Source: Tubulanus polymorphus
Lineage: Eukaryota; Nemertea; Palaeonemertea; Tubulaniformes; Tubulanidae
Reading direction: 5' to 3'
DNA: 64,000 nucleotides
Assembly (NCBI RefSeq): GCF_964204645.1
Contig: NC_134031.1
Location: 5,439,001 to 5,503,000 of the forward strand
In this document: positions 10,301 through 19,287 of the stretch, in pieces
Layout of the letters: each line of letters begins with the position of its first letter
Numbering within the stretch: position 1 is the first letter of the stretch
Notes under the pieces: generated by a model
Seen by the model: only the letters and a program-made list of their open reading frames with translations
Databases searched by the model: none
What the model was told of the DNA's origin: nothing
Position numbers and translations under genes: made by a program

Positions 10301-13300
10301 ATTCTACCTCGCAGTACCAAAATGCGGTGTAAAAGCCAGTTTTTGGATCTTCTAGTCCAAATCGTTGATCAGATCAAAGGATTTAGTTAGACAGCTGCAG
10401 ATACAATATACAACTCGTATATTTGATAACTTATGTACTTATCAGAGATAGGAATGATGGATTTCCTAAATAAATATGCACGATTGCTATGCATGTTATA
10501 GTCAAGTTAAACCTATAGTTCCCCCAATCCAGTCGCTTGCCGAATCAGGCTGGTCGGGAGATTGTTTGAATGAAGAAACGGAACCCAAGTTTCCAAGCAT
10601 GTATTTCGATTTAAACAAAAAGTTCTGTAAATTCGACCACCGAATTTCGGTCCCGTCAGATTTATTGAGGTTTGTAAGGGACACTAAATCAAATAAACCA
10701 ATAAATAAATCACATGGTCAATGCCTATTTCAAAATAGAGGAAAAAAACCATAGTCTTAGCTAGGTAATCTCTGCCAGCGTATACAAATACGGTGCGGGG
10801 TGGCCTAACATAATGTTCAGCAGTGATATATGAAATGGTACGTTGACATCGGCGCCGGAAACAACAGCGTTTAGCTACGTATATATCGCGATATTTATTA
10901 TGAAGGAAATATCAGATTTATTGAATTTCATATTAATTTGAACGTGTAGTAAACGGTCGCAATCGTCGAAGGTATTGTGCGCAGACGTTGGAAGCAGATA
11001 GGTTACCAGCACAGACTTAATTACCCCATTTGGAGTTCACTAGATTGTGTCATTAAGGGGCCCAGGAGGCTTCAATGTGAAGTAAAGAGCAGCATCGAGG
11101 TTGATTCAATTCTAAATGTGATTCCTGATATATGTATTTATATATTTATTACTATATTCATATATACACCACCAGTCCTATAATATTCCTATACCGATTT
11201 ATTACACGCGTTAAACAGTATTTCACACCCCGAATCGATAATTGATAGAATAAACCATTTTACAGTTGCTAGCGACCATTTTGTTAGGGTACTTATGTAT
11301 TGTTTGGTCATTTTTTTTCTATTTTTTAACAACATTTGCGACGCATGTTTTATCATTTTTCACCTGTCCCCGGATGGATTTTGACAGTTTTAGCAACATT
11401 TAAACGGCGTGAATCTCTAGTTTCCAGTTATGTGAAATTCGCTTCTCAAAACTGTTACAATGCGGCGTGGGAGCGATATTAAAACCAGTGGCCGATTTTT
11501 GCCACACGCGTATAAATTCAGGGTACTCAACAACATGAATGGGGCACTAACATATTGGATATTTGACGGTGCTAGTGCGAAAAATGTTGGGGGTCCCTCT
11601 TGCCTTGTCTTGTCCTGAATTGTAGTATTGACAGTAGTTATAACTTGGGGCTACTATAAATTGGGTATTTACTATGTATTACTTTTCAAAGAGGCAATCT
11701 CCGAGTCAGTAAATTGATGACGGGGTTGCCTGCGAGACCAAGTATGCCATCTTAGCCAGTCTGGCAGTATTTGGTGTGATGAAGCAATGGGTAAAATATT
11801 TTTGTGTCTAGAAATGCTAAACGTCTGGAACTCGATTCATACTCGGCCAACTCATACAAGTAGCCACTTATACCAATATTCCGATAGCCGGAGATAATCC
11901 CGCTCTCATAAATCAATAATATACGAACACACAGATGATAGACAGTTCCTCTTTACCCCAAAACCGATCTGAGAGATCCGTCGAAATTGAAAAAGAAATG
12001 CATATTTTCATGAATCGACACTCCTGGGGATCAGAAAGATCGCTAGTCGGGTTCACGTCATCTGTTCAATGCGTATGAAATGAAGCCAATTTCCGCCCGA
12101 ATATTCAAACAAGGTCGACTTTTGCTCCTTTAGATAAAAACCAGATCATTCAATACAGCGTTATTTCAGTATGCAAGTGTGATTTCCAGAAACAGATCTT
12201 TCGTTATCTATATTCCATACAAATATGATATCTCCAAAAAGCAAGCATCAAAAATAGTTTAAAAAAAGAGAAAAAAATGACCCAACAATACATGACAAAA
12301 GTACCCTAACAAAATGGCGGCTAGCAACTGTAAAATGGTTTAATAAACCATGGCTTAGCACGTTGAGTATATTTCAAACTTCTAAACTAATCGGACTCGC
12401 TGTAACCTTATATGAATTTGTATAGGTTTTATTAGATATCCATAGTGATAATCTTCAGTTTAAAGGCCATCTTCGGTTTCATTTATACTAAAGCTTGCAA
12501 ATCATTTTTGCGAAATTGAGATATCATCACGGTATCTTATAAATTGGTACACTTTCTGTGAAACTGAATAAGAGATTATCAAAAGATGAAGCACCGGTGG
12601 AAAAAAACGATAATCTTAAGAGCGGGGCGGATCCAAGGGACGGGTACAGGGGGTGCGCCTTATGCACCTCATTCTGCATCCATTCTCATCATTCCCGTAA
12701 AATACGAAGTTGCCCTGATATTTCATGGGATAATGAAAATATCGAACTGATACTTAACAAGTTTAAAAATGCATGTCCTCTGTATTTCCAGAAATGAATT
12801 AACGCTTCCCGATGAGCTTTTTTCAGGATGCCCTTTTAATCATATATTTACGTTTTTAGGGTGCAACCCCGCCGTGAGTCAGACCCTAGATCCGGCCCTG
12901 AAGCGTATATCTTAGGAGGCTGTGAGTTAAGTAATTAGAAAGGTTATCTTCGATATAAAATACATAAAAACATCTTGTCATAACTCTCAGATCCCTTCGG
13001 TTTTGTCGTATAAGTATAAAACGTATGCATAGGCGGTGTAATTATTATGTATTTTTGTGATGTAGGGTATCTCCGTTGTATCTCCGCCAGTCTCACACTG
13101 GTCTTATTTCCGTTTCGGTATCTGATACATCGGCAATTCTCATCATTCCATCAGAGATCTCTGTATAACCTCGCGCACAATCATAGAATAGCCCAGCAAT
13201 TCCCTTCCCTCGGTATGAAACCGAACTCTTTTGAGCGCGTTCAGAAAAAGGATCGATTCATACACACAAAACTTATGTCTTTCATTGACTAAAAGCTTTA

Positions 13301-15331
13301 CCGGTGCCGCTAAGATCTCATTGATTGGGGTCTGTGGCCTCCCATTAGTTTTATTTTCATGTCCAGAATCGCGAACTCCTGTTCTCTCTCTCTCTTTCAG
13401 ACCATGGTCAATTACATATCGTTTTTTACTATTAACTCAATTTGAAAATGTCTTTCATTGGCGCCCACTCTTAACACGCAATTATCAATTGTTTGATGAT
13501 AAGTCGAGCCGAAACACAATATCCGTGTTAGATGAATAAACGAGAGAAATCCCACAGTAATTCAACCAAAGATGAAAAGTTCTTGAAAAAGTTCGTCTTA
13601 CTTTAATCTGTATTCTACTCTCAACTTTTTAATCACTGTCAGTTCCATTATTTGATTCTTGTATAAATGTCCTGTAAATTTAGTCTGTGTTCAGTACGCC
13701 TGAAATATCCCCCCGGTAAAAATCCCACACGGAATATGTGTATTTCATATGATTTTTACCGGGGGATACTTATAGGGGGAAACTTAGGCTGAATTATGTA
13801 TTGTGGGATTTCTCTCGTATATTGATGATGATATTTCGAATCCTGCCCAGGATTTTGCCCAGTTTCACCTAAAGTGGTCCGCGTTACATATATATTCGTA
13901 TTCTTTTTGAAAATCTTCATATACTCTTATCATAATCCGGCCGGCTTCTTAGTCCGACAAAAACTTGATGATCTTTTGACTCACAAGGACTATTTGCACA
14001 CGACCCGCCTTTATGAGTGTAGACGATCTGCAGCGATAACTTCGTCGTTGTTTACTGATGCTATCGCGCGACGTTTAGACGATATTAGATCATCATTATC
14101 TTAAACAAACGCGAGATCGCCGTCGCTGGACACCTCACTGTGACTAAGGATAAGGATGTGGGTTATATCCTAGTCGAATCCAATAAACGAAAATGAAGTA
14201 AATTGATTTATGTTTGCTGCAGACTGTGGCTGGTTATTGTGCAAACGGTTTACGTTAGAAGAAAATACAGGTGCTCTGAGAGATGAGAAAATATTCTATA
14301 CGCTATCAGAGCGAATGTATTGATTGAAAATTCGATAGAGGACTTTAGTGAGAACTTGGATGTTGAATTCTTGCCGGTACTATGTTCATCATAATATAGC
14401 TACCCTATCGACAATATTTCTATTTTTCAGTATGTAATTTTGTATTAATTTATTTTGTTAATGTCTACTCTTGATTATGCGTCATAAGCACTGTAGTACA
14501 CGCTTTGATAGAGAAGAATTAACTATATTAGATAATGAAATATATCAACTTTTATTTTTCATATATGATTTCAGGAAAAATCCGAGCCTTTGTAACGTGT
14601 CGTAAAGAATGCATTCACAGATGCGATTTTCAGGTTTACAGAATCGACAACAATTCCATATATTGTCACGATTGCTTACGAGAATGCATGTACGCATTTC
14701 TGGACCAGGCGCTGCACCTCGGAGTCGATTTTGGTTAGTTTGCTGCTTTTACATTTTGATAGCGAATATGGAGATTGGCCTTTTCGTCAAGGGAAAACTA
14801 AAATTGTTTAGGCGGCGGTCCATAGGGGCGGATTCAGGGCAGACTTTGATAGGAGCACAATGAAATGAAAAGGGCATATATAGTGAAAATGGGCAAGTAT
14901 CCACGCAGCAAAAACAAGGGTCTGGAAAATTTTGATATTTCATTGCATTTTCATACAATTTCTAGGCACTTACGGGACATTTAAGAAAACATGAGCTAAA
15001 TCTTGCGCCGCGAACTGCTGTCTTATTAGTTGCGCGTGGAAAAAGTCATCTGAAAAATATTGCTATTGTATATGGGCACGGGAAAATTGCGACGGGTTCA
15101 CGTGCTTCTCGGGCTCTGGATCTGTACCCGGGGCCCAAGTCCGAAATGGGTTGATTGAAAATATAATCGTTGGAATGGGCTATAACATTGGAATGGGAAT
15201 TCATTTTCACAGGAGATAGACGTATTTGTATAAATGAAGCAGAGAGATCTTCAAAATCTTATCAACCCATGTACTTAAAACTTTCAGATCGCTCGAAACC
15301 GAAGAAGAAGGCGTACAAACGATACACTTAA
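7194..15331 (+). CDS. Candidate secreted cysteine-rich protein locus with alternative first and last exons
   Basis: Six candidate exons on one strand share one splicing phase. The two alternative first exons (7194-7350, 9617-9722) end one base into a codon. The cassette (14223-14270) and core (14575-14733) are symmetrical phase-1 exons, and the two terminal exons (13953-14104, 15213-15331) start with the two bases that complete the codon. Using first exon, cassette, core and the 15213 exon gives 160 residues (first exon 7194) or 143 (first exon 9617). Skipping the cassette removes 16. Ending at 13953 gives 102 or 85 residues with a wholly different mature part. Both first exons look like signal peptides, so all forms would be secreted. 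I do not recognise the family. No search was possible, and individual exons may belong to different genes. Confidence 0.5.
7351..9616. other. Intron or intergenic sequence between first exons a and b
   Basis: AT-rich. It contains a G-run/C-run palindrome near 7425-7441 and one member of the GGCGGATCC-ended repeat family (8940-9184). No exon was recognised. Confidence 0.5.
8940..9184. mobile_element. GGCGGATCC-ended MITE-like element
   Basis: Begins GGCGGATCCG and ends CTGGATCCGCGCC, so the ends are inverted copies of each other. It is about 245 bp and non-coding. It is the first of several members of this family in the window. Confidence 0.55.
9617..9722 (+). CDS. Secreted-protein first exon b (signal peptide)
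   Basis: ATG-initiated, 35 codons plus one base, ending CAGG/GTAATT. Encodes MLAEHR, then the hydrophobic core LVITVLMLIILC, then SGIISKA before VPSK, a convincing signal peptide with cleavage probably near SKA/VPSK. The donor phase equals that of first exon a, so either could splice to the same downstream exons, as with two promoters. It is unrelated in sequence to exon a, so it is not a local duplicate. Confidence 0.55.
11251..12342. mobile_element. Non-autonomous DNA transposon with ~80-bp terminal inverted repeats
   Basis: The left end starts TAAACCATTTTACAGTTGCT and its inverted copy closes the element at 12342. The match continues about 80 bases with a few changes, including the ATTTTGTTAGGGTACTT core. 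The inside has no long open frame. Flanking bases allow a TA target duplication, which would fit a Tc1/mariner-type element, but the superfamily cannot be proved from ends alone. Confidence 0.75.
12624..12900. mobile_element. GGCGGATCC-ended MITE-like element
   Basis: Starts GGGGCGGATCCAAGG with a GGGTGCGCC box shortly inside, and ends CCTAGATCCGGCCC, the inverted form of the start. Same family as 8940-9184. Confidence 0.5.
13541..13817. mobile_element. Small MITE with 16-bp perfect terminal inverted repeats
   Basis: CGAGAGAAATCCCACA at the left, TGTGGGATTTCTCTCG at the right, 277 bp, non-coding. An inner inverted repeat (TATCCCCCCGGTAAAAATC at 13706 against its complement ending 13768) forms a second hairpin inside the first. 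Confidence 0.65.
13953..14104 (+). CDS. Alternative terminal exon of the secreted-protein locus
   Basis: Follows the acceptor GGCTTCTTAG and starts with two bases (TC) that complete the phase-1 codon of either signal-peptide exon (giving Val). It then encodes 49 residues and a TAA. The peptide is charged and probably helical (LDDLLTHKDYL, then SSLFTDAIARRLDDIRSSLS), with one cysteine and an RR pair that could be a processing site. AATAAA lies 78 bases after the stop. The tail superficially recalls helical peptide hormones, but no family is claimed. It may also be an unrelated open frame. Confidence 0.4.
14182..14187 (+). terminator. Poly(A) signal AATAAA
   Basis: Canonical hexamer 78 bases after the TAA of the 13953 exon and about 35 bases before the next candidate exon. 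If used, it would terminate transcripts before the cysteine-rich exons. Confidence 0.4.
14223..14270 (+). CDS. 48-nt cassette exon (DCGWLLCKRF segment)
   Basis: Acceptor TTTGCTGCAG, donor ACAG/GTGCTC, symmetrical phase 1. It encodes an Asp (with the preceding G), then CGWLLCKRFTLEENT. It adds two cysteines to the product and can be skipped without a frame change. The donor is weaker than those of its neighbours, so inclusion may be optional. Confidence 0.4.
14575..14733 (+). CDS. Core cysteine-rich exon
   Basis: Acceptor ATGATTTCAG with a T-rich tract. Donor TTTTG/GTTAGT, symmetrical phase 1. Its 52 complete codons contain six cysteines spaced CxxxCxxxC, then 13 residues, then CxxCxxxC, within two stretches that look helical (AFVTCRKECIHRC and YCHDCLRECMYAFLDQAL). 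If the donor is not used, an in-frame TAG follows two bases later (14736-14738), so the exon could also be terminal. The cysteine layout suggests a disulfide-clamped helical hairpin. I do not recognise a named family. Confidence 0.6.
14824..14980. repeat. Fragment of GGCGGATCC-type repeat
   Basis: AGGGGCGGATTCAGGGCAG matches the left end of the family. No right end was found, so it is probably truncated. It lies in the intron after the core cysteine exon. Confidence 0.35.
15213..15331 (+). CDS. Terminal exon with basic tail, secreted-protein locus
   Basis: Acceptor TTCATTTTCACAG followed by two bases completing a phase-1 codon, then 38 codons to TAA at 15329. Encodes DRRIC, a polar segment and a lysine-rich end (SKPKKKAYKRYT). 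The basic C-terminus could be a processing region or a matrix/heparin-binding tail. An AATAAA occurs about 265 bases downstream. The good acceptor and fitting phase support its link to the core exon. Confidence 0.5.
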
Positions 15332-15594
15332 TTGTGAGGAAAAAACGCTAAGCCTGGGAATCGAGACTGAAGGCAGCAACCACGAGGAACCGAATTTTGA
15401 AGTGGAATGCAGTATCAAGCTTTTAAGCAGCAGTTCGGAGTTAACAATTTAATTCTGTTCTTTGAGATGCGTTTTTGAGTGTCGCGACGTGTTGAAATTA
15501 CTATGATAGGCTATAAGGAAGCCGATGCACTTATTTCATATCAAATTGACGTCCGAATATTCTGATGTATACTTGCACCCCTTTTGAAATCGCG

Positions 15595-15600
15595 AATAAA
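15595..15600 (+). terminator. Candidate poly(A) signal AATAAA
   Basis: First canonical hexamer downstream of the TAA in the 15213 exon. Confidence 0.35.
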
Positions 15601-16788
15601 CGTGTCCGTTTTCTTTCCGATTGATGGCATTGTAATATGGTGGTGGTATATATAGTTGCAGGCATAAAACACGGATGACTAGAACGGATCGGGAAATTAG
15701 AACCGCAGCGGTATCGGCTGCGTTCAAAGGTCTAACCGTTTCTCCTCGAGCGTACTTCAATCGCCTCAGTCTTGCCAAACTTGACCCACACCAGACAAAT
15801 AGATTTTCGTGATTAGGTTTTGTGATGAAGAAACGAAACGAAAGCATATTTTGAGTCGACAATGTGCAATTAGTAGGCCTGTATTTCATGATATACAGGC
15901 TTGAAAATCGATACCTTTGTTAATCATTTGACTGAGCTGAGCTCAAAAAGTTCACCCGACCGGCCGTCTATCTACCCTGTACAACACTTTCTAAAATCAT
16001 CTTCAAGCTAGCCATGACTGACCCAGCAGTTATAGAAACGAACTGATTACTAATTTTATCGCGATTTACAAAATGACCCAGCCGATCCGATTAGGAGAAA
16101 CGAGGTATCATTTTTCAGGCTTAATACTCTCGATATTCCGTTAAGGGTTCAAAATTGAAAAATATGTCATCGAATTTTACCACCGCCTACAATCTGAGAT
16201 TTTGACATCTTTCAGAATGTCACCGATGAAGTTATTTCAAATGTTTTTATCGTTGTTTTCTATCTGTAATCGATGTCGTTGAATCGTTGTTGTTGAAGTC
16301 GTTTAAAACAGAATTTCTAAACGCCGAGATTCCTCCTTATAACAGATAGCAAAAGATTTAGAAAATAATAAATAAACTAGGAGACATTAATGAATTCCTT
16401 TAATTTGAGTTTTTTGTTTGTTTCTGTGGTGTCACAGTCGTTGAGACCATTGAACTGATTTTTCCCTTGGGGCTGTCAATAAAAGACGTCCAAGGTCGAG
16501 GGTTTGTGAACTTCGGACTTAAGTGGACAAAGGGAGGGGGTTATTTGGATGCGGACGTCCTGCTTAATTTTGATAAGCCAGAACAAATCATTTAGTGCAT
16601 TAAATGGATGATTACATCAATTTCGAATCAGAGGAGAAATAGTTCACATAATGTTTTCAAGATTATTTATGGAATGGCAAACTGTAGTCCAGAGTGTATA
16701 ATAAATGATTAAGTGAATAAAACAAAAATTTTTTTGCATGACTGGATATACAATGTCTTCGATTGCTTTTTGTCCGATGGACAAACAA

Positions 16789-16960
16789 GGGCGGATCCAG
16801 CCTACCGCTACAGACCGCTTGAGCGGTACTCACGATTTGAGAAGTGCCCTTCTATTTTTCAAGTTCTGGTAGAAGTAATGTAAAATGGCCAATTTGTATA
16901 ATCGAAAATGGGTGAACTTCTTACTTTTTATTAAAGATTTTTCTTAAAAATGTCATATTT
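16789..16960. repeat. Fragment of GGCGGATCC-type repeat
   Basis: AGGGCGGATCCAGCC at the left with a GAGAAGTGCCC box inside. The right terminus is not recognised. Confidence 0.4.
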
Positions 16961-18138
16961 TGTGGATGCAGAGATGCCCCAAATTGACTCATATTGCATC
17001 TCAGAGCCATAAAAATTCAAAATTTCCTATGACAATGTTCAGTGGACATGGGTAGGTCAGAAATGGAGGTCAGAATTTTGTATTTTGTGTGGACATCTCT
17101 TTGAAAAACGAAGCCAACGCGATTTTATGTAAAGATACAATAAGGATTTTATTGAACAACGAAACAACTTCTTAAATTACATCGTTATTATTAAAAATAA
17201 TCTACCTTTTTATTCATTAATCCATTCTATTACATGTATATTAATTACTTTAATTGATAATAATATGAACACGTTATCACATTATGATGTATTTACATAA
17301 TATATATACTTGTATATCCCAGTATGTTCATATTTACACTAATAACATCGAGTAAAACAAGTTTTTGTGACAGATGAAGCGAAGTCCATAACGAGTAAAG
17401 TAAAAAAAAATTCCATAACATAAACAGGGAGCCTCAAAGACGAGTAAAATTGAGTTTGTAAACGTGAGATAAAGTTATTAAAATCTAATAATCTACTGAG
17501 ACTAATCTATCAACTATAATTGTTAAATTCACTAAAAATATGAAATAGAAATGTTCATTTCCCTGCCAATTTTACCTGAAATTCTAAAAGCGTCCGAACA
17601 ACATACCTTAAATGATTGGTAAAAGCGATATATTCATAAATTACGATATCGCGATAATTTTCTTTCCAAACTTTTTCGCAAAGGATCTTTTCAACATTCA
17701 ATTTCAGAACAATAGTTCAGTAATAAATAAAAGCCATGCCGAGAGCATCTAGCTCAAGTTGAACTCAAGTTGGTTTAGTAGTCATCAGATAAGTTGTCAC
17801 TATTTTTGAGTCCCGATTTGTGTCTCTGAATCTAGAGTATCTAGTCCATTCACTAACAGCGAATATCGTCAGGTGGATAAGTCAACAATGATGGTCCCAG
17901 CTATGACAACTTAACTAATTCAACCATACATGAGTCATCAATTTAAAATTGAAAACCCACAATAATTAAGAACAATCCGCGAATGTATCTGAGCTCGCTT
18001 GGTCAGGTGCTTAGTTAAGTCACAATCATATACATTGTATCGTATAAATATAATAAAAGTTCTATCTATCAAAAGTTACAGTCAGTTATAGTTATACGTC
18101 AATAGTTATAACTTTATTCGAGATTTTTTTAATTTCAG

Positions 18139-18327
18139 ATTCCAAGATGGCCACCAGTCAGCCATCTTCGATGACATCATGACCTATAGTTTGGTCATAT
18201 GATACTCCATTCCATTTCACATTCTCACATGAAAAATGAAAGCTCTTCGTGGAATATCATATCAGTTGATAGCCAAAATGTGCATATTCAGAATCCAAGA
18301 TGGCCACCAGTTGGCCATTTTGGATCT
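18139..18327. repeat. Repeat with paired CCAAGATGGCCACCAGT boxes
   Basis: Two direct copies of TCCAAGATGGCCACCAGT about 150 bases apart. Each is followed by its own inverted piece (TTGGCCAT or CAGCCAT), so each forms a small palindrome. Class unknown. Confidence 0.45.
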
Positions 18328-19187
18328 GATCACATGTACCACAAATATCAAACTCTTCTGAGATTTCATTGTCATACAAAATATATCTGAATTTGAAGAA
18401 GATTGGACAGAAATTGTGTTCTGCAGAGTGTTCACAAGAAACCTGGACGCACAAACGCCAGCACACCACTAAGGCGCAGGGGTACAGCATAAGCCCTAAT
18501 GGCTATGAGAACTATTTTTTTCAAAATGGCGCACTACTATTGGCTTGAAAATCAAATGCTCATTTAGTCTTTCTTCATTATTGTGGGTTTTTTACTTCGT
18601 AATAGTATCGAACAGTGACATGTCTATGAAAACCAAAATGGGAAATCTAATTAAAAGGTAGCAAAGGGGATTTCAAAGAGATTTTAACAATAAAATAATT
18701 AGATACCGTAAACATTATGTATATATTCATGTATATTCACAATTATGTACAATTACGCTGTTAAATAATCCTTTTTTCATTTTCAACTGACTATTATCAA
18801 TCTCCGTAAAAATTAATTCTCAAATAAAAATTAACTACGCCGGCTTTTTTCTATGCAACAGACATCTTTAAAGTGTAATCTACCGGCAATAAGTATTTTG
18901 TAGTTTTATATTCGTTGTCCACGATACTTTATACATCGACGTAAAATTCTATCGTCGCCATCTTTTAATAATCTCCGCACGAACACCGGTAAAAGTTGAG
19001 TGTTTTCATTTTCGAGATGGAAAAAAAAAACCGTGAACACATAAAACAAATAAACATTCATTAAACATTTGTACACGTAATAATTGGAATGGGGCTCGAC
19101 ATGACCACAAGTCCACGAAAAACACAGGTGGGGGTACATTTGGAAAGACTATAAATTTTCATCGTTTTGGTCACGCGATTCGGTGGA

Positions 19188-19287
19188 CTACCAAACTGAA
19201 CATTTATTCGTCGGGTTCATCCTCGAACCGCTCGGACATCGGAACACTTTTGAAAACTCTTCAGAATTGGACAACGTACCAATTACC
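19188..19287 (-). CDS. M13 peptidase exon 20 (C-terminus)
   Basis: Encodes residues 773-804, [15 protein letters not shown], then [12 protein letters not shown] and TAG. The terminal Cys-x-x-Trp is the hallmark end of M13 enzymes, and its cysteine pairs with the N-terminal part of the ectodomain. Acceptor TTTCTAG. Confidence 0.93.

Larger units (their letters stand above)
9723..13952. other. Large intron with transposons
   Basis: Contains the 1.09-kb inverted-repeat element (11251-12342), a GGATCC-family element (12624-12900) and a small MITE (13541-13817). A 92-codon open frame at 10476-10754 has no acceptor in a matching phase and is not accepted as an exon. Confidence 0.5.
15332..19187. 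other. Intergenic region between the convergent secreted-protein and peptidase genes
   Basis: Includes a likely poly(A) signal at 15595, a GGCGGATCC-type fragment (16789), a very AT-rich tract around 17150-17400, and a repeat with two copies of CCAAGATGGCCACCAGT (18139-18327). On the minus strand ATTAAA at about 18963-18968 could be the peptidase poly(A) signal. A 117-codon minus-strand frame at 15536-15889 is not supported by anything else. Confidence 0.45.

Noticed and set aside
10476-10754. 92-codon ORF beginning MHDCYACYSQVK
   Set aside because: Lies in the large intron of the secreted-protein locus, has no acceptor in the needed phase and no recognised motif.
12558-12797. 79-codon ORF with cysteines
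   Set aside because: It crosses the end of a GGCGGATCC-family repeat, so the frame is a repeat by-product.
15536-15889. 117-codon minus-strand ORF
   Set aside because: Overlaps the likely 3' UTR of the plus-strand locus, has no family motif, and its length is reachable by chance in this CpG-richer stretch.
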